A DNA stretch of 64,000 bases from an uncultured Acidimicrobiales bacterium (GTDB lineage: Bacteria; Actinomycetota; Acidimicrobiia; Acidimicrobiales; SZUA-35). The notes below the pieces were generated by a model that saw only the letters and a list, made by a program, of their open reading frames with translations, had not been told where the DNA came from and did not search any database. The stretch lies in contig CALIFY010000024.1 of the NCBI GenBank assembly GCA_938021675.1, positions 1 through 64,000 on the forward strand, in the 5' to 3' direction. The stretch's first letter is position 1, and every line of letters begins with the position of its first letter. A program made the translations under genes and the position numbers. Below are positions 18,948 to 27,853 of the stretch, in pieces.

Positions 18948-20549
18948 GTGGTGGTAGATGGGGCGCTGATGTTGGCCGGCGCGGCCTACATCGTGATCAC
19001 TGGCTTGCTGTTCGTATTTGGCGCCAACCTTCTCGTGTTGTCGATTCTGGTGTGGCGCCGAGGTGCCCGCCCCGGCCGGCCGGACGCTCAGCCCGACGTC
19101 GACCCACCGGTGCCGCTCGACTTGCCGACCGTTACGGTCCAGCTCCCGATCTACAACGAGCTCTACGTGGCGCAACGGGTCATCGAGGCAGCCTGCGCTC
19201 TCGACTACCCGAGGGACCGCCTCCAGATCCAGGTTCTCGATGACAGCACCGACGAGACCGTCGAGCTGGTAGCCACCGCCGTAGGGGTCGCTCGGAGGAA
19301 CGGCGTCGACATCGTGCACCTCCACCGCCGTAACCGTTCCGGTTACAAGGCCGGAGCACTGCGGGCGGGGTTGGAAGTCGCTACGGGCGAGTTGGTCGCG
19401 TTGTTCGATGCCGACTTCGTGCCTCCGCCCGATTTTCTGACCAGGACCGTCGGCCACTTCGCCGACCCCGATCTCGCCTTTGTTCAGGCCCGATGGGGAC
19501 ACCTCAATCGTGGCTTCTCGACGATCACCCGCCTCCAGTCGTTGGCCATCGACGGGCATTTCCTCGTCGAGCAGGCGGCGCGAGGCCTTGGCGGATATTG
19601 GTTTAACTTCAACGGAACCGCCGGGATCTGGCGAGCGGCGGCCATCACCGATGCCGGCGGCTGGACGGCCGACACCCTTACCGAAGACCTCGACTTGTCG
19701 TACCGGGCGACCCTGCGCGGTTGGCATGGTGTCTACAAAGCCGATCTCGTGGTCCCCGGTGAAATTCCAGCCCACATCTCCGGGTTCCGTAGGCAACAGC
19801 ATCGTTGGGCTCGGGGTTCGTTGGAATGCGCCAGAAAACTACTGCCAACGATCTGGCGATCCGGGGCCAGGACCGCCATAAAGTTCCAGGCGACGACCCA
19901 CCTATTGTCGTACACCATCCACCTGCTCCTCGCCGCCCTGGTTGCCGTATACCCGGCCGTGGTGCTGGCCGGCAGTCGATTTCCCGGTCTCACCACGTTG
20001 TACGGCGTTGGATACGCATTCGGCGTGACTTCATTTGCCCCTGCGATATTTTTGATCTCATCGCAGCGGCAGCTCCGAGCCGATTGGTGGCGAGAGCTAC
20101 CCCGTATCGCTGCGGTCGCCGTGCTCGGTTCGGGACTGATGATCAACACGGTGCGAGCGACCATCCAGATCGCCACACGGCCCGATCCTGCGTTCGAGCG
20201 CACCGCCAAGTTCGGTCTCGACGCCGTCGACCACGACCGAGGTCCGAGGCGGCGGAGTTCGCCGGCGCTTTGGTCTGCCGACCGGTACCATCTCGACCTC
20301 GATTGGATCGTGGCGGTGGAGGTCTTGGTCGGGGGCTACGCCATCGGAGCCGCTGCGCTGGCAGCGACTCAAGGAAACTGGGGTGTGCTGGTGTTCGCAA
20401 CCATGTTCGGACTCGGGTTACTCAGCATCGCCGGGCTGTCGATGCTGCAGGCGGTGAGTCAAGTTCGAGGTCGGGGTCGTGGAGCGGGTGCCGGCGTCAA
20501 CGTCGACCCGTCGAACTCCGATCTCTCTTCGGCAATGCCACCGCCGTGA
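18948..20549 (+). CDS. Cellulose-synthase-like family 2 glycosyltransferase
   Basis: The 533-residue processive GT2 enzyme has an N-terminal membrane helix (about 5-28), a cytoplasmic GT-A domain and four or more C-terminal helices. The D,D,D,QxxRW signature is complete: DDST near residue 90, FDADF near 150, TEDLD near 245 and QQHRW near 284. The last two define a polymerising (cellulose synthase/glucomannan synthase-like) enzyme. The substrate is a nucleotide sugar, with export through its own membrane channel. Its TGA overlaps the GTG of the next gene (GTGA), so translation is coupled. With the two genes that follow it suggests a small surface-polysaccharide operon. Confidence 0.85.
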   Translation: MVVDGALMLAGAAYIVITGLLFVFGANLLVLSILVWRRGARPGRPDAQPDVDPPVPLDLPTVTVQLPIYNELYVAQRVIEAACALDYPRDRLQIQVLDDSTDETVELVATAVGVARRNGVDIVHLHRRNRSGYKAGALRAGLEVATGELVALFDADFVPPPDFLTRTVGHFADPDLAFVQARWGHLNRGFSTITRLQSLAIDGHFLVEQAARGLGGYWFNFNGTAGIWRAAAITDAGGWTADTLTEDLDLSYRATLRGWHGVYKADLVVPGEIPAHISGFRRQQHRWARGSLECARKLLPTIWRSGARTAIKFQATTHLLSYTIHLLLAALVAVYPAVVLAGSRFPGLTTLYGVGYAFGVTSFAPAIFLISSQRQLRADWWRELPRIAAVAVLGSGLMINTVRATIQIATRPDPAFERTAKFGLDAVDHDRGPRRRSSPALWSADRYHLDLDWIVAVEVLVGGYAIGAAALAATQGNWGVLVFATMFGLGLLSIAGLSMLQAVSQVRGRGRGAGAGVNVDPSNSDLSSAMPPP

Positions 20550-21277
20550 CCGACCGCTCCCGCCCAGTAACCGATCGGGCTGTACTCGTCATGGCCAAGG
20601 CCCCGACACCGGGGGCAAGCAAGACCAGGCTCACGCCGACACTGTCTCCGCTCCGGGCTGCCGCGCTCGCCGCTTGCTTTATCCAGGACGCCGTGGCGTT
20701 GGCCGCCACCGTCGAGGATGCGGAGACCGTCGTGGCATTCGCTCCGGTGGAAGCCGAAGACCTGTTCCGTCGCCTCACTCCCGACGTCGATCTCGTAGCC
20801 CAGCAGGGCGGTTCGCTTGGCCACCGACTGTCACATGTACTTGCCACCGCGCTCGACAGGGGCCACCGCCTGGTCATCGCTATCAACAGCGACAGTCCGA
20901 CCCTTCCGGCCGATCGGCTTGGAGCGGCCTTCGCCGAACTCGACCGCCCGGACATCGACGTCGTGCTGGGGCCCGCCGATGACGGCGGGTATTACCTGAT
21001 CGGCTGGAAGCAGCCTCATCGGCGGATCGTCGAGACGGTGACCATGTCGACGCCGAACGTCCTGGCCGACACGCTTGCGATCGCCGACGAGGATGGGCTC
21101 CACGTCTCGCTGCTCGACCGTTGGTATGACATCGACAACCCAGAGGACCTCGAACGGCTCCGAGCCGAGGTGGCCGCCGGTGTGCCCTGCGGGTCGCACA
21201 CCCGTCGGTTCTTGGCCAGCCCACCGTCGACGGATCAGCCGTCGACTGATCAGCCGTCGAGGGCGAGATCGCAATGA
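20546..21277 (+). CDS. TIGR04282/DUF2064-family glycosyltransferase-like protein
   Basis: I place the start at GTG 20546, inside the preceding stop (GTGA), giving 243 residues. The N-terminal VMAKAPTPGASKTRL motif is the hallmark of TIGR04282 proteins, which have a CofC/MobA-like nucleotidyltransferase fold. NSDSPTLP and GPADDGGYYLIG provide the conserved acidic loop and the family GYYLIG motif. Members occur beside radical-SAM and GT2 genes and have been linked by annotation to arsenosugar biosynthesis, but the reaction in this setting is not established. The C-terminal STDQPSTDQPS is a small duplication. Its last codons overlap the next gene by 4 bases. Confidence 0.82.
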   Translation: MTDRSRPVTDRAVLVMAKAPTPGASKTRLTPTLSPLRAAALAACFIQDAVALAATVEDAETVVAFAPVEAEDLFRRLTPDVDLVAQQGGSLGHRLSHVLATALDRGHRLVIAINSDSPTLPADRLGAAFAELDRPDIDVVLGPADDGGYYLIGWKQPHRRIVETVTMSTPNVLADTLAIADEDGLHVSLLDRWYDIDNPEDLERLRAEVAAGVPCGSHTRRFLASPPSTDQPSTDQPSRARSQ

Positions 21278-22005
21278 AGATCGTCGCGGTGATACCGGCA
21301 TTGGACGAAGCGGGCAACATCGGTCCCGTGGTTCGATCTCTGTTGGCTAAAGGCCTCGACGAGGTCATCGTTGCCGACAATGATTCGGCGGACGATACCG
21401 CGGCGGAGGCCGAGGTAGCCGGCGCGGTCGTCGTCACCGCTACCCGGCGAGGCTACGGCTCCGCCTGTGCCGTAGGAAGCTCGGCAGCCATCGATCGAGG
21501 GGCGGATGTGGTCGTCTACATCGACGGCGATGGCAGCTCACGGCCGGACGAGGTCAACAGAATCCTCGATCCGATTCGTCACCACCAGGCCGACCTCGTA
21601 CTCGGTTCACGGGTGCTCGGCACGATCAAACGGGGCGCCATGGGACCACACCAACGGTTTGGAAACTGGTTCTCAGCCTTGGTGATAAGTCGCCTCTACC
21701 GCCAGCGATTCACCGACCTCGGGCCGTATCGTGCCATTCGGGTCGAGCTGCTCGACACGTTGGATATGGAAGAGATGACGTTTGGGTGGCCGACCGAGAT
21801 GACGGTGAAGTCGGCGGCCGGCGGGGCATCGATCGTGGAGGTTCCTGTCACCTGGGAACCGCGCCAAGCTGGATCATCGAAGATAAGTGGAACCCTGGTC
21901 GGCACCATTTTGGCGGCCTGGCATATCCTGACGATCGCTGTCAGATACCGGAGCCGCCGGAACCTCACGACCTCAGCCGTGACGGCGAAGCCAGGTCAGG
22001 ATTGA
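21274..22005 (+). CDS. Family 2 glycosyltransferase (polyprenyl-phosphate sugar synthase-like)
   Basis: The 243-residue GT-A enzyme starts at ATG inside the upstream stop (ATGA). It has IPALDEAGNIGPVV, DNDSADDT and the catalytic DGDGSSRP motif near residue 85, followed by GSRVLG and FTDLGPYRAIR, typical of dolichyl/polyprenyl-phosphate mannose or glucose synthases. There is no membrane domain, apart from a hydrophobic stretch near the C-terminus (LVGTILAAWHILTIAV). It may supply a lipid-linked sugar to the GT-C enzyme at 14.3 kb. The 3' end overlaps the convergent hydrolase gene by 33 bases. Confidence 0.82.
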   Translation: MKIVAVIPALDEAGNIGPVVRSLLAKGLDEVIVADNDSADDTAAEAEVAGAVVVTATRRGYGSACAVGSSAAIDRGADVVVYIDGDGSSRPDEVNRILDPIRHHQADLVLGSRVLGTIKRGAMGPHQRFGNWFSALVISRLYRQRFTDLGPYRAIRVELLDTLDMEEMTFGWPTEMTVKSAAGGASIVEVPVTWEPRQAGSSKISGTLVGTILAAWHILTIAVRYRSRRNLTTSAVTAKPGQD

Positions 22006-23667
22006 GATGGCCACCGCTTCTGGCTGCTCGGGAAGCGCGGCATGGCCGGCGCCCGGCAATTCGATCACCGACACCTTGCCGCCAAGTTCGTTTGCCAGCA
22101 AACGTGTGCTTTCCGCTGAGACCATCTGATCCTCGGCTGGTCGGACGATGAGGGTCTCGACCGTGCCGCCGGAGGCCCAGGCCTCGGTCGGTGTGCGTTG
22201 CTGCGCTTCGAGTTGGGCCGACGCCAACAACGGATTCCAGCCATCAACCCAGACGACGGGATCGTTGCCGGAGGCAAAGAATGCGAGCGCTAACGCCTCC
22301 AGGTGTTCCTCCATGGACAGTTCGGGTATGAACGTCCGGCGGTGGGCTGTCGCCGGCTCCGGCTTTGGGGGAATGGGACCTGGCGTGGCCAACAGCACCA
22401 TATTCTTGACCAGTTCGGAGTATCGAGTTGCCGTAGTCCGTGCGATCTGACCGCCGAAATCATGGCCGACGATGGCCGCCGCGCCGGCATCGTTGGCCCG
22501 AATCACCGCTGCGACATCGTCGGCCAGGTCGATCAGCGTGATGTCGGCCAGCGACCGAGATGACCCTTCCCACCCTCGCGGTTCGAGAGCCAACGCCCGA
22601 AATCCCGACTCGGCGAGACGGTCTGCGAGGTGGGCGAAGTCGCCAGCACCTCGGCCGAGCGATGGCAACAGCACGACCGGCGGACCCTCGCCCTGGACGT
22701 TAACGGTGAGCGAGGAACTCGGCCCCGCCACGGACTCTGTTCGTCGGTAGCCGGATTTCTCCTCCAGCGCCCGTACCTGCCCGGCGAATGCGTCGAGTTC
22801 AACCATGCTGTCTACGGAGGTGTCTCCGTTGTATGTCTTCAATAGCAGTCGTCCAATGAAGCGGAACGCCTCGACCAACCGGGGGCCAATAGATGGTCCG
22901 ACGTGGTTTCCCCCTTGTGTCAGCCGGTATTCATGCGACACACCGATATCGAATAGGCATCGATGGAGAAGCTCGGCTCCGTACTGCACGTGTAGCAGGT
23001 CGGCATCTCCTGACTCGAGGTAGATCGATAGGCCACTGGCCGCGATCGCTGTCGAGTTAGCAACGGCCAGCGCCGTCGGGTGGTTGGCCTTCCAATACTG
23101 ATGGTCGAGAGGATCGCCGAACAATCTGGTCCGCACATTGTCCGGTAGGTAAATCTTGTCTCTGTTCGGGACGCGATCCCAGGTGAGAGCGGCCTCGACG
23201 GTCGGTTCGACGGCTACCACCGCTCGGAACAGGTCTGGCCGCTTGAACGCCATCCGCAGCGCCCCCAGAGCACCGACCGAAATTCCGCCAATCATGAGCG
23301 GTCCATCGACGGCTCCGGTCCGGCGACGAACCTCGGGGATGAACTCTTCGAGCAAGAAGGTTTCCCACAGCTCTTGACCATCGTGGCGGTCGAGGTAGAA
23401 CGACCATCCGGCGCTAGGGGTTGCCACCACCAGGGCGGGTAGTGAACGGTCTGCCCAACAGGTGACGAACTGCGCCTTACAGGTGTCGAGGAAGTTACGA
23501 GAGCCCCCTCCACCGTGAAGCCAAATCAAGACCGGCAACTTTGCCGGGGGGGCATCGGTGGCGACAAGCATCGAAAACTCGACCGGGCCCGGCACGAGGT
23601 CGGTTTCGAGCGCGCCGCGGTGAAGACCGACACCATCGCTGCGCTGCTTGCCTCCCATGCTCGACAT
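21973..23667 (-). CDS. Two-domain alpha/beta hydrolase: esterase fused to Asp-nucleophile hydrolase
   Basis: The 564-residue chain contains two complete alpha/beta-hydrolase domains. The first (about 25-275) resembles esterase D/feruloyl-esterase enzymes: oxyanion motif WLHGGGG, nucleophile Ser130 in GGISVGALG, and His255 in GGNHVGPS. The second (about 318-564) has the HG-less oxyanion strand VVLLPSLGRG and an elbow GHDFGGQ in which Asp403 takes the nucleophile place, as in epoxide hydrolases and dehalogenases, with a late His in GAGHAALPE. No stop or frameshift separates them. No signal peptide is visible. Substrates are unknown. The start at ATG 23667 could shift by a few codons, as a second ATG lies three codons later. 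Confidence 0.75.
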   Translation of the reverse strand: MSSMGGKQRSDGVGLHRGALETDLVPGPVEFSMLVATDAPPAKLPVLIWLHGGGGSRNFLDTCKAQFVTCWADRSLPALVVATPSAGWSFYLDRHDGQELWETFLLEEFIPEVRRRTGAVDGPLMIGGISVGALGALRMAFKRPDLFRAVVAVEPTVEAALTWDRVPNRDKIYLPDNVRTRLFGDPLDHQYWKANHPTALAVANSTAIAASGLSIYLESGDADLLHVQYGAELLHRCLFDIGVSHEYRLTQGGNHVGPSIGPRLVEAFRFIGRLLLKTYNGDTSVDSMVELDAFAGQVRALEEKSGYRRTESVAGPSSSLTVNVQGEGPPVVLLPSLGRGAGDFAHLADRLAESGFRALALEPRGWEGSSRSLADITLIDLADDVAAVIRANDAGAAAIVGHDFGGQIARTTATRYSELVKNMVLLATPGPIPPKPEPATAHRRTFIPELSMEEHLEALALAFFASGNDPVVWVDGWNPLLASAQLEAQQRTPTEAWASGGTVETLIVRPAEDQMVSAESTRLLANELGGKVSVIELPGAGHAALPEQPEAVAISILTWLRRHG

Positions 23668-24200
23668 AGATGCGCATTACTGTAGAAGCAATAGCCACGG
23701 TCGCCCAGACCACAGGTCATTTACTCTCTCACCAACTCGGATCCAGGGACCGATCGAGGCTGAACAGATCCAGTCCCCACCCGCACCGGTAACGGCCATC
23801 GGACAAGACGCCAACAGCACTCGACTACCGACGGCCTCATGACCACGCGGCCCGGGAGTCACGACGAAGGAGGGTTCTCAACGAAGTCGTAAAAAAGGTA
23901 CGCCACCGAAGCAGATTCCAAACTCACTATTGAACGCAAGAAATCGCCTGACGCTACCCGGTCGGTTGGCCCCAAGATGAGCTGTCCGTCGGTTCGCGCC
24001 TATCGAATAGGCGATCCGGCGAGATCGTGGCTCGAGCGTCGGAGAGATGTGTTCGGTAGGCATCCTTCGCAGGACCCTCTTCGTCCCAATTGGCTGCAAA
24101 CCTTGCCTGAAGACGACCGGAAACAGCGACCGATGAGCGGGTGGAATCCCGTCCAAATTTTCGTGGACGGGATTCCACCTCAGGTGACCGTAGATTTCGG
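23668..24200. other. Intergenic region with no gene I can support
   Basis: About 530 bp separate the hydrolase start from the end of the MMPL exporter. Several short frames occur on both strands, but none has a start, composition or motif that supports a gene. The notable content is a perfect inverted repeat at 24140-24179, listed separately. Confidence 0.4.
24140..24179. terminator. Perfect 16-bp inverted repeat, terminator-like
   Basis: GGTGGAATCCCGTCCA at 24140-24155 is followed after 8 bases (AATTTTCG) by its exact reverse complement at 24164-24179. It lies 22 bp beyond the stop of the MMPL exporter gene (minus strand), where a transcription terminator is expected. No run of T follows on either side, so it is a hairpin-only terminator or another structural element. 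I see no second copy in the window. Confidence 0.6.
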
Positions 24201-26435
24201 TTACTCAGTCATCGGCGCCTGAACGGCGTCAACCAACACATCAACCACGGGCTCCAGTTCGTCATTGAGTTCGTACTCCCGTGGGGGAAGCGCGGCTTCA
24301 CCTTCGATGTCGATGGTCGGCAAGATGCGATCAAGCCATCCCGGCAACCACCAGTTGGCATCGCCCATCAGCTTCATCGACGCCGGAACAAGCACGATCC
24401 GAACGATCGTTGCGTCCACAAAGATCGCCGTAGCGAGGCCGAGACCAAACATCTTCGTGACGGGGTCGGAACCCAAAACGAATCCGCCGAACACCGAGAT
24501 CATGATCAGGGCGGCCGAGGTGATGACCCGGGCCGTCCCCGCTATGCCATCGATGACCGACGCCTGCGAATCGGCGGTGGCCAAGAAGTGCTCGCGCACT
24601 CGAGACAAGAGGAAGACCTCGTAGTCCATCGACAGCCCGAACAAGATGGCGAACATGAACATCGGGATGAACGACACGATCGGCACGGTCGAATCGAGAC
24701 CGATGAGGCTGAGACCCCAGCCCCACTGGAACACCGCAACCAAGACACCGTAGGCGGCCCCGATGCTGAGCAGGTTGAGGATGGCGGCCTTGAGCGGCAC
24801 CAGCACCGAGCGGAACACCATCATCAGGAGCAGGAACGACAGCACGACAACGGCGGCGATGAATGCCGGCAACCGATCTTTGACCTGCCCGGCAACGTCG
24901 GCAAACGTGGCCGTTTGACCACCGACGTGGGCCGAGGCGGCACTCGTGTCGAGCACCGTTGGCAACACCTCGGCCCGCAGACGTTCGATGGTCTCCACGG
25001 TTTCGCCGTCTTGTGGTGAGGTCGACGGCGTGGCCACGATCGTGGCGATTCCCGCATCGATGTTCACATCAACCACTTCGACACCGACGATTCCAACGTC
25101 ATCGGAGATCGCCGCTCGCAACGGTTCGATGACACCGTCGTCGCCGTTGATGTCGACGGCGACCAACAACGGTCCGTTCGCTCCGGGCCCAAAACCCTGG
25201 GTGACGAGGTCATAGGCCCGTCGCTCCGTCGTCAGTTCCGACTTCGTTCCTTCGTCGGGAAATCCGAGCTCAAGGGCAAAGACCGGAGCGGTCAGGAGCA
25301 GAAGAAGCCCGGTGACGCCAATGGCGTACGGCCAGGCGTGGCGTGATACGTGCCGGCCCCACAGATGCCAACGATGGCTCGGCTGAATCGCCACGATCGA
25401 CGAATCCGCCTGCGTCCGTGACCTCCGCCCGACGCTGAGGCGATTGATCCAATGGCCACTAAGACCAAGAAAGGCGGGAACGAGGGTCATCGTGGCCACA
25501 ACCATGATGGCCACGATGATCGAGGTGGCGACACCGGCGCCGGTCATCGACGGGACGCCGGCGACGGCGAGACCGAGAATGGCAACCACGACCGTCCCAC
25601 CGGCAAAGACCACCGCTTGTCCTGCCGTCGCACAGGCACGTCCGACGGAGTCGGAGACCGACAACCCATCAGCCAAGAACTCCCGATGGCGTGTGACCAG
25701 AAACAACGCATAGTCGATACCGACACCGAGGCCGACCATCGCACCGACCTGAGGGGCCCATGCCGGAATCTCGATGAGGCGGGTCACGAGGGTCATCGAG
25801 CTCACGCCGAGCGCCAACCCGAACAGCGCAACACCGACCGGCAATCCCATGGCGATGACCGAGCCGAACGCCACCAACAGCACGAACACGGCCGTGATCA
25901 AACCGATCGCTTCGCCTACCCCGGACTCGGGCTCGTCAAAGGCGAAGAACAACTCTCCACCCGCTTCCACCTGCATGCCACTACTCTCGGCGAGGACGGG
26001 CAACGACTCCTCGAGCTGTTCCAGGTCGGCTGGATTCAGTTCGCTCAGAAGCCGGTATTGGATCTGAATCAGCGCGACCTCGCCGTCGGGCGACACAACG
26101 GGTGGCGCCACTCCAACAACGTTTGGCAACTCGGCGAGCGCCACCCCGATCCCGTCGAGCGCGGTTGCCGAGTCGGGCCGATCGGCGAAGGTCTCACCGT
26201 TGGATGGACTCACGACCACTCGGGCGGAGACGCCGGCCTGTGCCGATTGCGCCTCGGTGAGGAGCTCGGCGGCTTGGTGGGAGTCCAACCCGGGAACGGT
26301 GAAGGAGTCGTCGAGATCTTGACCGACGGCGCCCGAGAGCGAAATCACCAGACCTCCTGCCACGATCCAAATGGCGATGACGAGCCAAGGTTTGCCGGCC
26401 GAGAATCGGCCGAGGCGATAGAGCAGGTGAGACAT
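24201..26435 (-). CDS. MMPL-family RND exporter
   Basis: The start at MSHLLYRLGRFSAGKPW (26435) is preferred over an upstream frame because AAAGGAA lies 7 bases before it and family members begin this way. The 744-residue protein has the MMPL two-repeat plan: a helix at the N-terminus, an extracellular porter domain (about 45-160), then five helices with GLGVGIDYALFLVTR, and the same plan again with FGLSMDYEVFLLSRVREH near residue 610. The Asp-Tyr pairs in those two motifs are the proton relay of this family. MMPL proteins export lipids, siderophores or drugs. A divergent kinase/regulator pair lies 224 bp upstream and is a likely control system. Confidence 0.9.
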   Translation of the reverse strand: MSHLLYRLGRFSAGKPWLVIAIWIVAGGLVISLSGAVGQDLDDSFTVPGLDSHQAAELLTEAQSAQAGVSARVVVSPSNGETFADRPDSATALDGIGVALAELPNVVGVAPPVVSPDGEVALIQIQYRLLSELNPADLEQLEESLPVLAESSGMQVEAGGELFFAFDEPESGVGEAIGLITAVFVLLVAFGSVIAMGLPVGVALFGLALGVSSMTLVTRLIEIPAWAPQVGAMVGLGVGIDYALFLVTRHREFLADGLSVSDSVGRACATAGQAVVFAGGTVVVAILGLAVAGVPSMTGAGVATSIIVAIMVVATMTLVPAFLGLSGHWINRLSVGRRSRTQADSSIVAIQPSHRWHLWGRHVSRHAWPYAIGVTGLLLLLTAPVFALELGFPDEGTKSELTTERRAYDLVTQGFGPGANGPLLVAVDINGDDGVIEPLRAAISDDVGIVGVEVVDVNIDAGIATIVATPSTSPQDGETVETIERLRAEVLPTVLDTSAASAHVGGQTATFADVAGQVKDRLPAFIAAVVVLSFLLLMMVFRSVLVPLKAAILNLLSIGAAYGVLVAVFQWGWGLSLIGLDSTVPIVSFIPMFMFAILFGLSMDYEVFLLSRVREHFLATADSQASVIDGIAGTARVITSAALIMISVFGGFVLGSDPVTKMFGLGLATAIFVDATIVRIVLVPASMKLMGDANWWLPGWLDRILPTIDIEGEAALPPREYELNDELEPVVDVLVDAVQAPMTE

Positions 26436-26494
26436 CGGAGTTCCTTTCACGAGGTGTCTTTGTGTGTTGACACCCATCGTGAGCGACTCCCGAT

Positions 26495-26541
26495 GTTGCG
26501 TCACCGGCGCAACGGTCAAAGCGTCCTGGCCGTTCGGCCAG
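26495..26541. promoter_or_regulatory. Two inverted repeats in the MMPL / two-component divergent promoter
   Basis: GTTGCG-7-CGCAAC spans 26495-26513 and CTGGCC-GTTC-GGCCAG spans 26526-26541, both between the MMPL exporter start and the histidine kinase start. Inverted repeats in such a place are candidate operators for the NarL-type response regulator encoded next door. A perfect TTGACA lies at 26467-26472 on the plus strand but no good -10 is paired with it. Confidence 0.4.
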
Positions 26542-26659
26542 TTCGACAACCGTCCTTTCGATCCTTCTCACGGGAACGCCGCCGGGTCTACGCTTATCGA
26601 ATGGTGACAAAGCCCGACACGCTGCCTCTCCGGCCGCGACCTACCGCACAGGTGCGGCT

Positions 26660-27853
26660 GTGACCCGGCCAAGTTGGCTTTCGTGGATCCTCGCCGAGCC
26701 TCGGGTCACCGACGTGCCGCCTCGCCGCTGGTGGGATTATGCCCTTGTCGCGGCGCTCGTCGCCACCATCACCATTGAGGCGATCGCCCGCGATGATCTC
26801 GTCTTTCCGTGGTTCTCGGTGCCCATCGTCATGGTCCTCGCCACACTGCTCCTGTGGCGTCGCACCCATTCACTGCCGGTGTTTCTGGTGACCGTCGGCG
26901 CGTTCATCCTCATGGACGTCGCAGCGACACTGCGCGACGAACCCCCTGTCGAGATCTACTCGATGGCGCTCATCCTGGCCCTGATGTACGCCGTCGCTCG
27001 CTGGGCCAGCGGGCCCGAGGTGTTCATCGGAGTAGGAGCAGCACTCACGCTCTGGGTCGCGGTCGGGGTCCTCGACTACTCCGGCGTTGGTGATCTGATC
27101 GGTAGTTTGATCGTCATGCTGTTGCCGTTCGAGGCCGGCGGGTTGGTGCGCTACCAGAAGTCCGCCCGTCTCCAAGCCGTCGAACGGGCCAAAGTCGAAG
27201 AACGGGCCGAGTTGGCAAGAGAGCTGCATGACACCGTCGCTCACCGCGTGTCGGCGATCGCCATCCAGGCCCAGGTGGGGCGAATGCTGGCCGAGAACTC
27301 GGCGACCGGTGGCGACAACGACAAACTCAACGACGCACTCGTCACCATCGAAGAAGAGGCGTCTCGCACACTGGCTGAAATGCGACACATGGTCGGATCG
27401 CTCCGAGAACCATCGCCCGGTGTTCAAATGAGCCCCCAGCAAGGATTGGATGACATACCAACGCTGGCAACCGCTGGAACATGGCCGGGTATCGAGGTGC
27501 GAGTCGACCTCGAACCCGGCTTGGATGTGGATGCCATCACGGGCGCTTCGCTGTATCGAATCGCGCAGGAGTCCGTGACCAACGCAGCCAGACACGCACG
27601 AGCAGCGACTCGGGTCGATGTGACCGTCAGCCGAATCGAACACCACATCGAGCTTGTTGTCACCGACGACGGCACCCCGGGCGCCACGCGGGAAGGCAAC
27701 GGGTTTGGACTGCTCGGTTTGGAAGAACGGGCGGAACGACTCGGCGGAACCTTCAGAGCAGGCTCAACCGCATCGGGATGGCAAGTTGTCGCAACGCTTC
27801 CCGACACCCACACCTCGGAGGGCTCTCCCCTCACTCCGGCGGCATCACCGTGA
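26660..27853 (+). CDS. NarL/DesK-type sensor histidine kinase
   Basis: The 397-residue kinase starts at GTG. It has four or five N-terminal membrane helices (about 25-165), a HisKA_3 dimerisation domain with the phospho-accepting His in ELARELHDTVAHR near residue 193, and a HATPase domain with VVTDDGTPG and GNGFGLLGLEER G-boxes near 335-355. There is no extracellular sensing domain, so the signal is probably sensed in or at the membrane. The response regulator gene overlaps its stop by 4 bases (GTGA). The divergent MMPL exporter suggests the pair responds to envelope stress or to the export substrate. Confidence 0.9.
   Translation: MTRPSWLSWILAEPRVTDVPPRRWWDYALVAALVATITIEAIARDDLVFPWFSVPIVMVLATLLLWRRTHSLPVFLVTVGAFILMDVAATLRDEPPVEIYSMALILALMYAVARWASGPEVFIGVGAALTLWVAVGVLDYSGVGDLIGSLIVMLLPFEAGGLVRYQKSARLQAVERAKVEERAELARELHDTVAHRVSAIAIQAQVGRMLAENSATGGDNDKLNDALVTIEEEASRTLAEMRHMVGSLREPSPGVQMSPQQGLDDIPTLATAGTWPGIEVRVDLEPGLDVDAITGASLYRIAQESVTNAARHARAATRVDVTVSRIEHHIELVVTDDGTPGATREGNGFGLLGLEERAERLGGTFRAGSTASGWQVVATLPDTHTSEGSPLTPAASP

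Noticed and set aside
19805-20545. Upstream extension of the TIGR04282 gene inside the GT2 gene
   Set aside because: The frame is open, but the family start and the GTGA overlap place the true start at 20546.
23878-24156. Minus-strand frame of 92 codons in the 23.7-24.2 kb gap
   Set aside because: No ribosome-binding site, no motif, and it overlaps the perfect inverted repeat.
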